From: Liolophura sinensis
Taxonomy: Eukaryota; Mollusca; Polyplacophora; Chitonida; Chitonidae
Direction of reading: 5' to 3'
Assembly: GCF_032854445.1 (NCBI RefSeq)
Contig: NC_088296.1
Coordinates: 22,247,853 to 22,311,852 of the forward strand
DNA length: 64,000 bases
The translations under genes and the position numbers were made by a program. The notes beneath the pieces are model-generated. The model did no database searches, had not been told where the DNA came from, and saw only the letters and a list, made by a program, of their open reading frames with translations. Below, piece by piece: positions 12,040 through 53,262 of this stretch. Position 1 is the stretch's first letter. Each line of letters begins with the position of its first letter.

Positions 12040-12201
12040 CCGCGCCATGTTCAAATGAAACACGTGTTTTGATTGGTCGAGACCAAATGACGTAGGGGAG
12101 TTCCATGTTCAACTAGCTGATGTTGAATGGGGGTTTCCTATCTGGCACCCCTCGACATAATCCGGAAAAATCCTGGTCATCGTTCATTCTAATTAAGTCA
12201 G
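12040..12201 (+). promoter_or_regulatory. Putative SIN3 promoter and non-coding first exon
   Basis: Within 60 bases are an E-box CACGTG (12061-12066), an inverted CCAAT box ATTGG (12072-12076) and a CRE-like TGACGTA (12088-12094), with no TATA box. Downstream, CAG|GTAAGT at 12199-12207 is a perfect 5' splice site that could join the SIN3 exon carrying the start codon at 17833. This is inferred: no transcript evidence, start site unknown, and the first intron would be about 5.5 kb. Confidence 0.4.
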
Positions 12202-14420
12202 GTAAGTGTTACCGGTTTTATGAATATCTAGTGAATCTTGATTTTAGAATCTGTACAAAATTTAGCCCCGAAATAGATTTCAAGAGGATGATTAGCAATC
12301 CTGTATGTTTACCTTGGGTACAACCTATGCCCAAAATGCTGCCCTAACACAGAAAATCCTTTCTTCTGCCTGGCTCTGGTGTGGATGTAAGGACAGGTCG
12401 GTAAGATTCACCGTGATTTCCAAGGCACTGTGTTGCTTTTGAAACACGATTTGAATGCTTTTAGTGCTGGACAGCATAAGACAAGACTGTCAAAGTCAAG
12501 ACGTGGAAGGGTTATGCAGATAGACTCGCCCACTTTTCTGTCTGCTCGTTCCCCAGCCTTCTGTGGTTTTTGGTCGTTGATTTTTGACGTTAACACTTAG
12601 CTTGGCTCCCGGACTTGCCCTGGAAGCGATACTTCATTTTTCGGACAGTAATTCGTGATGTTTTTGCAGAAATCTGAGATCACAGATAAAGCAGAATTTG
12701 GTTAGACTCAAGGGAGACTTTTCTGGTCTTAGTCTTTTCCGCGCTGACTAACTCAGCTGCCATGTTACATGTCTGTTCGGTTTGGAGGGTTGAGAATACT
12801 TCAAAGTTTGCCTTAGTAACCTTCATGAAATTTTGTGGAATTGTTAAAATATGAAAATTTATTTATTGGGCTACACGGTGACAAGGATAAATATTTGCAT
12901 GGGCCAGGAACGAGTTCTTATTTTTGCGGAGAAATTCTGCGAAATTGAACATGGTTGTAGTTGCGGGAAGAAATTTTTGTGTATGCTGGGCGAGCTCATG
13001 TTTAAGCTGGGTCAGGGGTGGGAGGTTGCGGCTTGCCTGATTATATGTGGCTTCTGTGCTTCTCCGTGTTGCCGAAGAGAATTATTTCTCTATTGGTTGT
13101 GAATTTTTTTGTATTATTTACGTTCAGAATTGATCAAAATGCTGTGAAACATTTTAATTTAGCCCAAGAGAAAGTTGACGTTTTGACGTCGTGCAACCTT
13201 TCACATCCGTTAAGTTGGGCTGCCCCAAACTGTCCCGCTGCGGAATAGTCCATATGTGAAGGGGTCGTAGGCTTTTATTTTTACAGTACAGTCGTGTTCG
13301 TTGACTTGGTAGCCATTTTACTGGTTGGAAACTGTTGGGCGCAGACATTTAGCATATTTTACCTTCTCTGAAGCCAACCTGGAAGCTGTATTCTTTTGTT
13401 GATAAGGTTATTATGGCTCGCTTGCTGTGTATGTACGAATCGAGAGGAGTTGGAAGCTTGCCAAAATGAAGAACAGGACTGAACGCACAACTGCTAAAAG
13501 ATCATCAGTGAATAAAGGAGCCAAATATGTGTAGTAATTCCAGAGGCTAAATATGACACCATAAACAGTGATTGGATAGCAGTCATGGTAGTAACACAGG
13601 TAATAACAAAGCTGACGTAAAAAAAAAAACAAGAACACATTTGGTTATGTTTTATTGTCATAAAATATTTTCTGTGAACTTATATTTGTGGGCTTTATGA
13701 GTAGCTTAGAGTCAAAATAGAATTTGTATGTAGGAAACTGTTTTATGGCTCAGTCTTCATGTATTATTAGTCTGAGATTGTTCTTCAGATTTTGGGAAAA
13801 ATTTTGTTCAGTCTTGTCGATAGTTTTGGAGAAAAAGTGTAGCCATAAAATCAACTGTGTTCTTTTATTATTAGTGGGTCAGCAGAGATGACGACCACAG
13901 TAAAATTTGTGTGTTTTAGCATAGCCTTCGGATGAGTAAGTCGGAGGAATGAAATGCATGGCAAAACCTACTTTTCATGGGCTAAAATCAGATAACTTAC
14001 ATGTGCCTATAGCGTTGCTTTTTTCTGAACAATTTTCACCGCATTCCATGGGGTACTGTAGAGATAATTCGAAGATATCTCTCATTTGTGCCATGGGAGA
14101 ATAAATTTCCAAAACAACATCGTTATCCACTGTTGCTTGCTCTGTTCTTCTCTATCTTGGCATACTTAAGCAAGGTTGTGAGGTATTTTTTAGATGTCTA
14201 TTTCACCACATGACTGACGTACCATGAGGTCAGTCACAGACACATGTTGTCATGCAGCAATTTTTCTCGAAACAGACCTCTTGGAGTTTCTGAGATTTTC
14301 TGGGGAATTACCCTTCAGAGGTTGGTACCAGTTGTTACAAAAAGTGCACAAATGTGTCTACTTACGGACTGTTGCTGTATGGATTTAGGTATTGTATATG
14401 CTGCAGACTTTGCTGCTAGG

Positions 14421-14565
14421 GGGCCACTTTCACAAAACTTTGTAAATCATTTTTTTGTAACTTTTCTCGTAAATGACATTGCCTTATGGCATTATAACCC
14501 AGACAACGTCTTTTACGAAAGAAGTTACAAGAAATGTGACTTGGAAAGTTTTGTGTAAGTGACCC
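14421..14565. mobile_element. MITE family 2
   Basis: Short element with inverted ends gggccactttcacaaaactt and aagttttgtgtaagtgaccc. Its core (ttatggcattataacccaga) recurs reversed at 46283-46436. Confidence 0.7.
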
Positions 14566-14868
14566 AGGGTACCTTAGTACAGAAAGAATGTGATAATCAG
14601 TGCATAAGTTGTCTGGCAAAGGATGGCTAGTGGTCCTCACATGTCAGTTTATGTAAGCCTGCCTTAAAGGAATTATGTAGCTGGCATTGGTGAAGCAGCA
14701 CATCACAGTAGTATGAAGTAGTACATAGATGTCAGTGATTCTGAAAGCAGGCAAACTAACTTAAACTGATAACTGATACAGATATGCTCTGATTGGTTGC
14801 TTATTTGGAATGGTAGTCACTATTGCTAGCATATGTGTGACAATGGTTTGAAACCATGAAATTTATGT

Positions 14869-15086
14869 TACCCTAATTCCTCAACCTTTTTACATGCAAA
14901 AGAGCAACTTTCAGTGTAATTTTTACACATTTTTAATTTGTTTTTAAAAAAACTGCATTGGTTGGAGTGGCCAGTTTCAGGGCTTCACAAAGGTATAATT
15001 TTATCAGTCAACACAGAAAAATTCCTTCTGCATAAGTTTGAATAAACACCTTTCAAACATGCGAAAAGGCTGAAGGAGTACAGTAA
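14869..15086. mobile_element. MITE family 1, copy a
   Basis: Inverted ends related to TACTGTAATTCCTCAACCTT / AAGGTTGAGGAATTACAGTA, interior tttatcagtc. About 215 bp, no coding capacity. Confidence 0.75.
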
Positions 15087-15269
15087 GTCTTGTTTAAATG
15101 GACTGGGTAGACATTAGTCCTTTTAAGTAAAGAGTGAGTGAGTGAGTGCGTGCTTGGGGTTTAAAGCTATTCTTTACAATTTTTCAGTCATATGACAACG
15201 AAGGAATCTTTAGAGTGTATGAAAAGCGCGTCCCTTTTGCAAGCTGGATTTCACTTAGACGCCTTACCA

Positions 15270-15440
15270 AAGGCAAGTAAGCTGCACTGCCCGAGCCATT
15301 ATACTGATACGGGTCAACCAGTTGTTGCACTATCCCCTTCATACAGAACGCGGAGCGAGGGAGTTACAACTTCCTCCTTTAAGGCCTCAAGTGTGACTTT
15401 ACCCAGGATTGACCCTGGATGTACTGTTTAAGTAAAGAGT
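15270..15440 (-). mobile_element. Second SINE type, reverse fragment
   Basis: Complement of the 48.6-kb SINE: agccattatactgatacggg, gttacaacttcctcctttaa. Confidence 0.7.
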
Positions 15441-15511
15441 ATGTACATGTATGAAGACAAGGAAGAGGAGTCAAGCTGCACCACGAGAGAACAATGTTGT
15501 GGTAAAATTGG

Positions 15512-15606
15512 TGTTTTACGCCGTACTCAAGAATATTTCACTTGTTTGACGGCAGCCAGCATTATGGTGGGAGGAAACCGGGCAGAGCAAGGAGGAAACC
15601 CACGAC
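15512..15606 (-). mobile_element. Main SINE, reverse fragment
   Basis: gttttacgccgtactcaaga, cattatggtgggaggaaacc, cut off at the poly-purine body. Confidence 0.8.
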
Positions 15607-16745
15607 CATCTTCTTGTACTTAGGTACTCTGGATCACTTCTTCTTTTTTCTTGTGTTCGATATTCCTGCTTCCTCAGTAATTAATTGAATTTACATTATT
15701 GCCGTTTTGTATAATCAAATATCTCAAATAGATAAATGACAGATGTGCTTGTAGAAGCGGTACATGCAGATTTGCTTGTTGTGAGTGAGTGTAATAAGAT
15801 ATTGAATCCTGAACCATATTGAAGGCTCGGGTCATAAAAGTGAAATGTTTTTCAGTATGCCCTAAAACACCTACAGGGGAAAATAAGCGATTGCCAATGA
15901 CAACCGTATGAACCATTTTTGTGAGTACCTGGTGATGTGTGGGTTGCTATTCTGGCGAGGAAAGTCTGAACAATGTTTGTTTTTTTTTTATGAAATTCAA
16001 GCAAGGATATAAAACTTGCCCAAGTGTGGGTTTATAGTTACAACTACAGAGCAAACCCAGTATAAACTGTAGATGTTAAGTTGGGCATATTGTGTCTGAG
16101 CCCCTATCAACTGCCCGACGTTAATCTCTGTCACATTTGTCTGATAGTCGCTAGTGAAAGACATGCTAGTATGACATGCACATTTGAATCCTGGGCAGCA
16201 GAGAGACTGAGTTTTTTGAGTTTTTGAATCCATGTGGTACCAATGAATCCCGCTTACCCAATACCATGTGAACCTCCTAAACAAAAAGAGTGTTAAAGAT
16301 AGTTTCATTTTGGCACGTGGCTTTCAACTTTTTCATCGCACTGGGCAGTGTGAATGAAGTGAAAATTGATTTCATTTTCCTTGATATTCACTACAGTTAA
16401 AACAAAAACTAGCAGGGTGGTGATAGAATTGCTTTTATAGAAGGTATTTGTCGTTTACTGCGAGTTTGAAAACTGGACTCGACGGGCTTCCAACCACCTG
16501 TCGGGATAAAACTGATATGTTGCCAAATCTCATGATCAAGAATAGCTTAACAAAATATTCACTCTTTTCAGTGAGTAATTCAAATATCTCCACCATTTTC
16601 CAACATTCAGTGGTTGAGTACGTTATACTGATTTCCGTCCTTCTGTGTGAAGTACAGCAGCAACGCACGTAGTAGCACCTGTTATTTTCATGCTGATTTC
16701 AACAAAATAAATACTCCACTGTGGATAGTGTAAAGAATGTTTAAA

Positions 16746-16924
16746 TTTATTTATTTGTTTATTTGAATGGTGTTTTACGCCGTTCTCAAGAATATTTCAC
16801 TTATATGACGGCGGCGGCCAGCATTATGGTGGGAGGAAACCCACGACCATCTACAATTTGCTGACAGACCTTCCCATGTACGGCCGGAAAGGAAGCCAGC
16901 ATGAGCTGGACTTGAACTCACAAG
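16746..16924 (-). mobile_element. Main SINE, reverse, 5'-truncated, with TSD
   Basis: Flanked by GAATGTTTAAA at 16735-16745 and 16925-16935, so truncation occurred at insertion, as in LINE-driven retrotransposition. Confidence 0.9.
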
Positions 16925-17832
16925 GAATGTTTAAAGAGTATTACTACTATGCAAACAAGTTCAAATCATTGACATGCACTGTATATTATCTTCTGTGTAT
17001 TGAGTTTGATAACCACCCTCACTGTTTATTCAAGGATCAGTCGTGTTCAATCACATATTGTAACAAAAGAGGACAAAATTGTGGTTCCTGGTCTTGTGAA
17101 GTTGGCCCCTAGACAGTTAGCCCCAAAGCAAATTTTAATATTTTCCCCCTCTGACCTATCGACTAAATGAGATGTTGAACATGTCACATGCTGAATGTCA
17201 TTTTAATGACATCAAGAAAGCACTGAGATGTTAACTCTGTTGGATAATTGGGTAATTATCATGACATTTCTACTTCCATCATGATGACTGAATGCTTTTA
17301 CCTTGTGAATTTTAGCTTTCCATGTGGGAATGCATTGTTGTAAATGTTTTCTTCCACAATGTATTTGGGATGAATGGAGTACGTAGTATTTGTCAGTCTT
17401 GCTTCGTGCTGAGTGTAGGTGGTTCTGCAGTTCGAAGTGCTGGTTGGTCTGATGTCTGGGTGCAACGCTGCGTCAAGCGCATTTACCTGAGTCGTGTATT
17501 TCTTCACTGCATGGTGTTCTTCAAGTTATGCCTGATACAGTTCGTGATTGCTTTGTGAAAGAAGTCCTTGTTGTGCTCGAATTTTGGCTCTATTGATGTA
17601 ACCCTGCTAATATGGAGTCATTTGTAACGATTCACGGAAATTGGAGACACTTCTGTGATGTGACTAATTGTGTTGAATTGATTGAATTGATGTTGAAAGC
17701 AATGTTTATACCCCAAGCAAGCAAACAAATTAAGATGTGCCTCCCATTTACAGGTGTTCTTCTGTGGCTGTCAAGGTAGATAACTCTTGCTAACTGAACA
17801 ACACAACCCATGTTCCCTGGTCTAGGCTTACC

Positions 17833-45667
<27,835 letters not shown>

Positions 45668-45850
45668 GACAGCCAACAGCCATTTTATACATGTACATAA
45701 GTTATAAATCTTACTGTGTTCATCATTATGTGAAAACAGCGTTCATGATTTGTTCTGGAATTATCTGTATTTCGATAACAAACAGGTCTCCCTGCAATAA
45801 GTATATATATACATATATATAAATAAATCTTGTGTAAATACAATAGCATT
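45668..45850 (+). other. SIN3 3' UTR (minimum extent)
   Basis: After the stop the first poly(A) signal is AATAAA at 45822-45827, giving a UTR of about 170 nt. A longer UTR is possible. Confidence 0.5.
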
Positions 45851-46019
45851 TAGACATCCCTCGTTTTCGAAGTTTTATCTTGTACATATGAACATTCATT
45901 TGTCACACTTCATCCATCTGCGGACTTTTGATAGCTCATTTTTCACAAGTGAATTCTGAAGTTTCAACTCCTCCAAACGCCGTTATGTTGAAGTTTTGTT
46001 AAATGCATAGGTATGTCTG

Positions 46020-46050
46020 GGTGGGCGGGGGAGGGGGGGGGGGGTGAGCA
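46020..46050 (+). other. Poly-G tract downstream of SIN3
   Basis: A G12-13 run within a G-rich stretch; a second G-rich patch lies at about 46472-46490. G-quadruplex candidates in the SIN3 sense strand. Confidence 0.6.
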
Positions 46051-46282
46051 TGGGTGGACTTGTGCGAAGTTCGTTAGGTATGAAGCCAGAAGCTGTCATA
46101 GCTCATTGTTTTCTTGTATTCGTGCAGAAAGTTTATTGTTGAAATATTTTGAATAGGTTTGCTCTCAGTAAGGGATAGATCAAAGCATATTTATTTTGAA
46201 AGCCCGAATTCGACCTCTACCTCCTTAATCAAATCATCATAAAGATTCATAGATTGCGTTGGACGTAAAATGATGAGGATTT

Positions 46283-46436
46283 AGGGAGCCATCGGGCATT
46301 TTCAAAAAATCTGCGCAAGTCTTACTTCTCATAACTTTTTTCGTAAAAGACGTCTGGGTTATAGTGCCATAAGGCAACATCTTTAACAAGAAAAGTCTCA
46401 AAAAATTGACTGATGAAGTTTTGTGAAAGTGGCCCC
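46283..46436. mobile_element. MITE family 2, reversed copy
   Basis: gtaaaagacgtctgggttat and agttttgtgaaagtggcccc mirror the copy at 14421-14565; left end decayed. Confidence 0.6.
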
Positions 46437-46439
46437 AGT

Positions 46440-48240
46440 ACGGTTCACACATCCATTACTGTTGACCTCCTGGGGGAAGGGGGCGGGGGTGGAGTTTCTT
46501 GTAGCTTGATTTACATATTCATTCGAATTACAATGGTTTCACCCCAAGCGATTGTATACTACAAGGGTTGTAATTTTACAATTGAAAATTACAATCGGTT
46601 TGGACCCTGTTGTAAGTATTTACTAGCCTATACTTGCATTAGATTACTAGTTAGTATTGTATTGATTCATTTGTAAGTATATGCAATTTCTCGTCTCTGA
46701 AAGATGCCAAAAGAGAGTTTTAAAAAAGTTGTTGTTGTTAGCTGCTAAAGTGTAAGGGTTTAAATCTGTTAAGAAAGATGTTAGTAAAACATAGTTACTG
46801 GTAGACTAGTACATTTCTGACCAGTACATTACTGACCTAGCGTAAGAGTGTGACCATCACCTCGTTTAATGGCTATCAATTTCATGCTTATTTTCGTTAG
46901 CAGTATACGTTGATTGTTTTTAAATTTGGTCCTTATTGCAATTTTGTGACTCTCAGTGGATTCTGGCTACCTTCCTTTTGAGAATGTAGACGAACCCGGG
47001 AAGTTCATGTGAAGTGAGTTCTGAAAATAAGTGTCCTTACTGACGTAACATTACAGATGAAATTTTGTTCCTATTTCAGTTGACTTCAGGAAATGAAGGA
47101 ATGAAATCAAATAGTCTTGTCCATGGAATGTCTGGTGGTGATAAAGCGAAATCCAGTCGCATATACTACAAAGGGAATTAATCAACCTGAATGAAGAATC
47201 ACATATACCATGTAACCATGGTAACATGCTTTGCCATCAGCATTGTATTAAATGAATTTCATAGTGGGAAATTACGTAAATCAAGTCCAAGGTCAACTAA
47301 ATCAGTCAGAAAGATTTTGGTTGAGAAATTTTGTTTGTTTGCAGAAGTGAAACTTCTACGTTGAAGTAGACTAAATCTCTGGACATCTCGTGAATTCCCT
47401 CCAAGGGAATTCTCTTCAGGTCAAACGATTCATACTGATTTTACGCTTCATGTAGCACGGCGTCATCCACTTACGCCACATAAGATAAAATATAGTTCAT
47501 GCTGATTTTCAAGGCCAATGATACCTTGTCTGTTCGTTGTTCAGCTTTTCGGACAACATGGCAACGGACAGAGTAGCAAATTGTCTGTTTATGATGCTTC
47601 TTTGTACTAATGGTGATCTGAACTCCAGAACTTTTGCCTTGGTTGCCACTGATTGATGTTCGACCTAGTATATTATGGATGACGTCGTTGTTTGCTGTGA
47701 AAATTCAGGGTTCAGGGTTTTCGAGTAGTAAATGCTGTGTTGATAAATTAAAATTTTTTGCAGGCTCACATTTGTTTCAAAGTTCACGATTCTTTCTGAT
47801 GTTACCCCATGATTGAGACCACACCCTTGTCCTTGCTTCTGCCTCAGAGGTGTCAGATGTACATGTATTTACCAGTTTAGGTAACCAGATATATTCAGCT
47901 ACAGAACTTGTCGCAAGAAATCTGTACTTAGCTTTAGGAATGTGTCATCTTATCTGTAAATGTTGAAGTACGCGTCATTGTCAGTAGAAATCTTGAGGCA
48001 GTGCAAGTTTGAACTTTGCCCCGATGCGGGTGGAAACCATTTGTCCCTGTAGGGGTGATTGGTTGCACATTGGTATATCGTTACATGATTCATCCCCATT
48101 TTTTGTGTACATACATGTACAAACTCCCATATCATTTTTTCATATTCTCCAAGTGTAGACCTGTATCTGAGGGAGTCTATTGAAATATTAAAAAGGAAAT
48201 GATACTTAATTATGTTGTTTTTGTGTGTTTGTCAATCTTT
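46440..48240. other. Intergenic, nothing recognised
   Basis: No coding exon, RNA gene or repeat family recognised between the SIN3 end and the SINE pair at 48.25 kb. Confidence 0.4.
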
Positions 48241-48249
48241 ATTTGTATC

Positions 48250-48486
48250 CTGACTGCTTGGGTGACCTAATGGTTAGAGCTCTACCTCAAAGTCAGGAGA
48301 CCTGGGTAGGGTCATACTAAAAAATGTACAAAAATGGTACTTATTATAACTTCTTCAAATTCTAGAACCATTTCAATATTATTAGTAGCACAGGTACGAG
48401 CGGATACTTACTGAAAGGCTATAATTTGAGTCTTTCCGGAAATATTCTTGAGTACACCATAATACATAACCAAATAAATAAATCAA
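48250..48486 (+). mobile_element. tRNA-headed SINE, type 3 head with main-SINE tail
   Basis: Head gacctaatggttagagctct matches the 21.5-kb element, but the 3' end is ttcttgagtacaccataata / aaataaataaatc of the main SINE. Confidence 0.65.
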
Positions 48487-48639
48487 TTTCAGACTAATGC
48501 AATTGTCCTCTAGTGGACTTCCACATATCATGAAGGCTCAAATCAGTAGGAGACCTGGGCCCACACACTTTCAGGATGCATGTTGAAACAGCGCTACAAA
48601 GCCCCAAGAGACCAGAGTATCCTCCTACATATATATACC

Positions 48640-48990
48640 GGCCCCGATAGCACAGTTGGCAGAGCGTCCGCTTTGGGAGCGGTAAATCCAGGGTCAACGG
48701 TTGAGTCACACCTAAGACCTTAAAAGAGGAAGTTGTAACTTCCTCACTTGGTGTTCAGCATGAAGGGGATAGGTCAAGGACTGGTTGACCCATATCAGTA
48801 TAATGGCTTGGGTGGGGCGGCTTACTTGTCTTCGGTAAGGCGTCTTAGTGAAGTATCACTAGATTAAAGAGCGGTGGAAATCTGTCCTGCAATAAGTAGG
48901 CACATTATGTGCACTCTAAGGCCTCCATCGTCATATGACTGAAAAATTGTCAAGTACAACGTTAAACCCCAAGCACTCACTCACTCCAAC
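48640..48990 (+). mobile_element. Second SINE type, full-length
   Basis: Head ccccgatagcacagttggca / gcgtccgctttgggagcggt, body gaccttaaaagaggaagttg, tail atgactgaaaaattgtcaag and aagcactcactcactc. Best-preserved copy in the window. Confidence 0.85.
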
Positions 48991-48994
48991 ATTT

Positions 48995-51640
48995 AAATGA
49001 AGTTCAATCCCAGGTCTAGTCCTGAAGAATTTAACTTTTGGTGCAGCCATTTCTCCGCTTAACACTCAGGAACATTGTTGAGCCAAATACTGGTTAGTTT
49101 AGCCAATGTATACAGTGACATCTTTCGTGTCCTACTTTGCATCATAAGGGTGAAGGGAACCGCAGTGCTCAGGGTAAACCACCAACCTTAGGCAAGTTAC
49201 TGATGAACTTTTTCATGATGATGTGACATATAAATATGCACACCGTATTGTTGGAAGGCAAACTGGTCTTCACAGAACGACAGACTGTCTCACAAATCCA
49301 TTACCTAGAAGTACTTGTATGCAACGTCCCTCTATGGCACATTATGTCATCTGTAAAAGCTCGCGCCATCTGGTGGAGAAATATCACGCCTCCAAACCGA
49401 AACTCCATGTTTAAAAAACTACAATTTGGCTAACCCTTGTTGCTATACAGTTAAAAACCCACTGACTGTTTTTATTTACTATCAAGGGCATTATTGTCCT
49501 TTTACAAACTCTCCGTTGGCGTTCTCTTTTTTAAGTCCATTTCAACACAAAGTGTTTGGAACATTTTTTCCCAGCGTGCATGAGTCGTTTTTCAAACGTT
49601 TGCTGAGCAATAGACAGAAAAAAAAAATATGGCTGCGCAGATACGTCGTGTGATGTTTTAAAGATGGAAGAAAAGTGTAAAGTGTCATGGAGACTAGCTG
49701 TAGGGGAGTTGCATACATCTTGATAATGGACTTCTGACTATACAAACAGTGTCACTGACTGTCAGGAAGGCCCCCTTTGCACAGTGCAAACACGAGAAGA
49801 ACTTCTCTGACCGAGGTCAGAATTGAACCAGTAATCACTTTGCTGATAAGGCTACACTAAATGTTTTTGTTTCATGTGCAGAGTGAATTTTTCTTTTTTG
49901 TCTAAGCAGTTTGTCATGTTAAGAGTGTCTAAACACTTTGTCATGTTAAGAACATTCTTCTGTGATGAGAAATCCTTGAAAGAGAACCAAAAAAAAAAAA
50001 AAAACACATCTGGATCGGACAAAATAAAAGCATGTGTATTCAATTTTACTTTTACTCCATTTTTTTAAGGACTTTTTGGTATCTGCTCATCCATAAAACA
50101 CAAAATACAACTGATGCTGATAAATTTGTGAATAAAAAGAAGCAACGGTTGATTTGACGTTTGTCGCTAAATTACGACACTTTATCTCAGAAGCAACTTT
50201 TCACATAATACTTCATCAGCAATCTCCAGCTTTATCTAACAGTGTCTCCCTCCATAATGTCATCGCTAGACGCAAACATTATACTCACGCTTGAAGTGAT
50301 ACAGACTTGATACTGATTGGCCTACAGCTGGATTAAACCCTTCAGCTTTGATTACGCTTAAATAAATGTACCAGACTTAAAATTCTGCTTAGGTTAGGCA
50401 TAGCCTGGACTTCCTTATTTCTCACACCAACCAATCAGAATCGTTTCTGTATCCCTGTAAAGCACCATGAGAGAAGAGGCCTGTTTAAAACACCCTTTAC
50501 GAAAACAGCAATATTTTCATGATAAGTAATTTTGATAAAGTTGGTATATGCTCCGACACCAGAAGGCTTTGTGAATTACAGCTTGAGAAATCTCTTCGCA
50601 TTAAATTAAGACTCAAGGATCTAATGGAAGGAGCACCTTTTTCTTTTTTTTGCATTTCGCCTCACTGCCTAATCTTGCCTTTACACTCGCCAGGCTGTGC
50701 ATATATATTGCTGTTTTGTTTTTGTCTTTTTTTTTTTTTTTGCTAAAAAAGTCTGGAGCATTCATATTTAGTTAATCGGGTTAAACAAACTCATTATTTC
50801 CTGTCTCCAGGACACTGACAAAAAACAGGTATCACACGAAATACTGTGTAAAATCAAACTAATCTTCTTGCTTGTTAAAAATGCTTACGGTAAATTACAA
50901 TTGTACCCAGTCTCTTTCATGAGAAATAATTAGGCAGCTATTCCTTGTAGTCTGAAAGCAAAGACAGCTGTAGAAGCAAAGCATATTTATGCATTTATTT
51001 GTTAAATGGCAAGTTGTTGAATACGATTACACACACAAAAAAATCCACTTTTCAACATGCACAAGTTGATCATCATGCTGGTCAGAAGTGGGGACCTTCT
51101 GCAGTGGTTCATTAATAAAGACAGGGACCATCCTCAATTTACACTGAATTAAACTCACCGGGATAATTCATTCATTCTTTCACAATCTTGTCACACTGGC
51201 CACAAGAAAGACGACGTCATATTGGCCATAAAAAAAAAAAAAAAAAAAAAAATTTCACATTGGCCATAAAAATCATGACAGAAATACTTCAAACCATATA
51301 TTAAAAACATTACAGACCATAACATGACAGACCATAACAAAACCATCCTTGGCATCGCTGTCATGTATGTTTTGTGTAGCATAACAACAGACCTGATTAA
51401 TAAAAAATAAAACAAAACGAAGTGCTTGTACGTCCTAATGCATGCGACACATTCACTTGTGCAAATCTTGACAATTCTGGCAGTACTGAGATTTGTTTAC
51501 AGTTTACAATAATGCCTTTCTCTCTGACGATTTTCGCTCTGATCTCTCAATAAAGTGGCAGATATGTTTAACACAGCCTACAGGCATAAGCCACGCCCAC
51601 ATACAGAGGTTATATACATGTGTGTACATTACATCAACTC
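48995..51640. other. Intergenic, nothing firm
   Basis: Holds poly-A/T tracts (49990, 50725, 51232), a possible reverse tRNA-type SINE fragment at about 49750-49860 and short open frames without known domains. Confidence 0.4.
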
Positions 51641-51649
51641 AAGCAATAA

Positions 51650-52005
51650 TCACCACGACAATATGCAAAAAGCTTGCAAGAAAGGTGCACTAAATCAAGT
51701 CAAGCATCACTCTTGAGTGAAATTGGCAAAATGCTTGCAAGAACAGTAGTGTAAATCAAGTCAAGCAACACACATGAATCCAATGTGCAAAATTATTGCT
51801 TGCAAGAACAGTGAAGTAAATCCAGCAAATGCAAGTACTCATGATTGCAATTTGCAAAAGAAATGCTAGCAACAGCAGTGAAATAAATCCAGCAAACACT
51901 AGTACTCATGATTGCAATTTGCCAAATCAATGCTTGCAAGAACAGTGGAGTAAATCTAGCAGCATACATGATTGCAATTTGCAAAATGCTTGCAATCATT
52001 CACAC
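51650..52005. repeat. Degenerate about 70-bp tandem repeat, 5 copies
   Basis: Phrases gattgcaatttgcaaaatgc / ttgcaagaacagtgaagtaa / atccagcaa recur about five times with drift. Confidence 0.8.
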
Positions 52006-52912
52006 AGCAAGCAGAATTTGATTACACGGAATTAAAGCAGACATACAATACCAACAAAAAGGAATCTCAGAATGATTCAACCTCGGAGAAAGTCGCTGAA
52101 TATTTCTTGTAAGCATTACTGCTGACAGATGTTGACTGATCAGAGGAATTCATTTTCAGTATTTCTTCTGACTTAAGACTTCATAAAAACAACTTTTAGA
52201 TGAAAGTTTGCCCGTAACATTGCCTGAATTGCCATGATTGGCTTAGATACCCCAGTGTCAAAAAAAAAAAAAAAAAAACCTTGACGTAATTGTTATTTTA
52301 CTCTTGTAAACATTTAAATCTTAATTATGAAGCGACAATGCCAATCAATTTTAACAAAGTTTAAATTTAACAAATTTAAGTAGCATGTAAATCAGACCTT
52401 CAGGTGAAAACACTGTTTTCTTTTTTTTTATCCCTCAAAAAAATTATCATTTCATTATAATAGTATATATTTTTGACTTGCACTTGTGAGTATCATACAC
52501 AAACATATTGAAAACATCTTAAAGGAAGTTTTATAGGAGTCTTAAAACGTATGTGTCCTCACAATTTTTCTCTGCAAGTTCTTGCTCAGTACAGATGAAG
52601 TATTTTCACTTAAATCTACTCCTTATATTTGTTTTTTTTTTTTCATTACATGCCCAATACTTGAGTAAGTATGCATAATTTTTAGTTCACAATGCTCTTT
52701 TATGATTTGCTAACTGCCAATGTTTGCATCTTTAGGAAACCACAACAACTTACTGCAGAACAGTTAATGATCCGATAAAACATTTTTTTCCACAAAGCAA
52801 ATATATATGGGTTGAGTTCGCAAAGATTTTGCTTTTAAGGATCTGAGCATAGTCTTTACTATAATTGATCTCCAGGAACTTCCGAACAACTGGTATACAA
52901 TTAGCTGAAACC

Positions 52913-53040
52913 AAACCACATGAATATTTATGTTAGTCCTAACAAAAATTATCCAAACCACATGAATATTTATGTTAGTCCTAACAAAAATTATCCAAAC
53001 CACATGAATATTTATGTTAGTCCTAACAAAAATTATCCAT
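52913..53040. repeat. 42-bp tandem repeat, 3 copies
   Basis: Near-identical units of ccacatgaatatttatgtta + gtcctaacaaaaattatc. Confidence 0.9.
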
Positions 53041-53099
53041 TCAAAAAACACATTACATGTACGTACAGAAAACAAATTTCATGCGATTGTATAAACTTT

Positions 53100-53262
53100 T
53101 CTCCACCAATCAACGAGTTCCAATGCACATGTAAAAGTATGCAAATGTGTAATCGTTCTAAACCAATCAACAAGCAGGATACATTGCACATGTAAAACAT
53201 GCAAATCTATACCCTTTCTAAACCAATCAACAAGCAGGTTACATTGCACATGTAAAAACAAA
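53100..53262. repeat. About 60-bp tandem repeat, 3 copies
   Basis: accaatcaacaagcagg..acattgcacatgtaaaa units follow directly on the 42-bp array. Confidence 0.8.

Larger units (their letters stand above)
12210..17750 (+). other. Putative SIN3 first intron, no coding exon recognised
   Basis: Contains MITEs (14421-14565, 14869-15086), SINE fragments and short unassigned open frames. None shows a recognisable domain. Confidence 0.4.

Noticed and set aside
47388-47415. Palindrome gaattccctccaagggaattc
   Set aside because: About 10-bp arms only; expected by chance at this scale.
51232-51252. A-runs as retroposed poly(A) tails
   Set aside because: No adjacent processed gene or target duplication; several such runs occur throughout the AT-rich interval.
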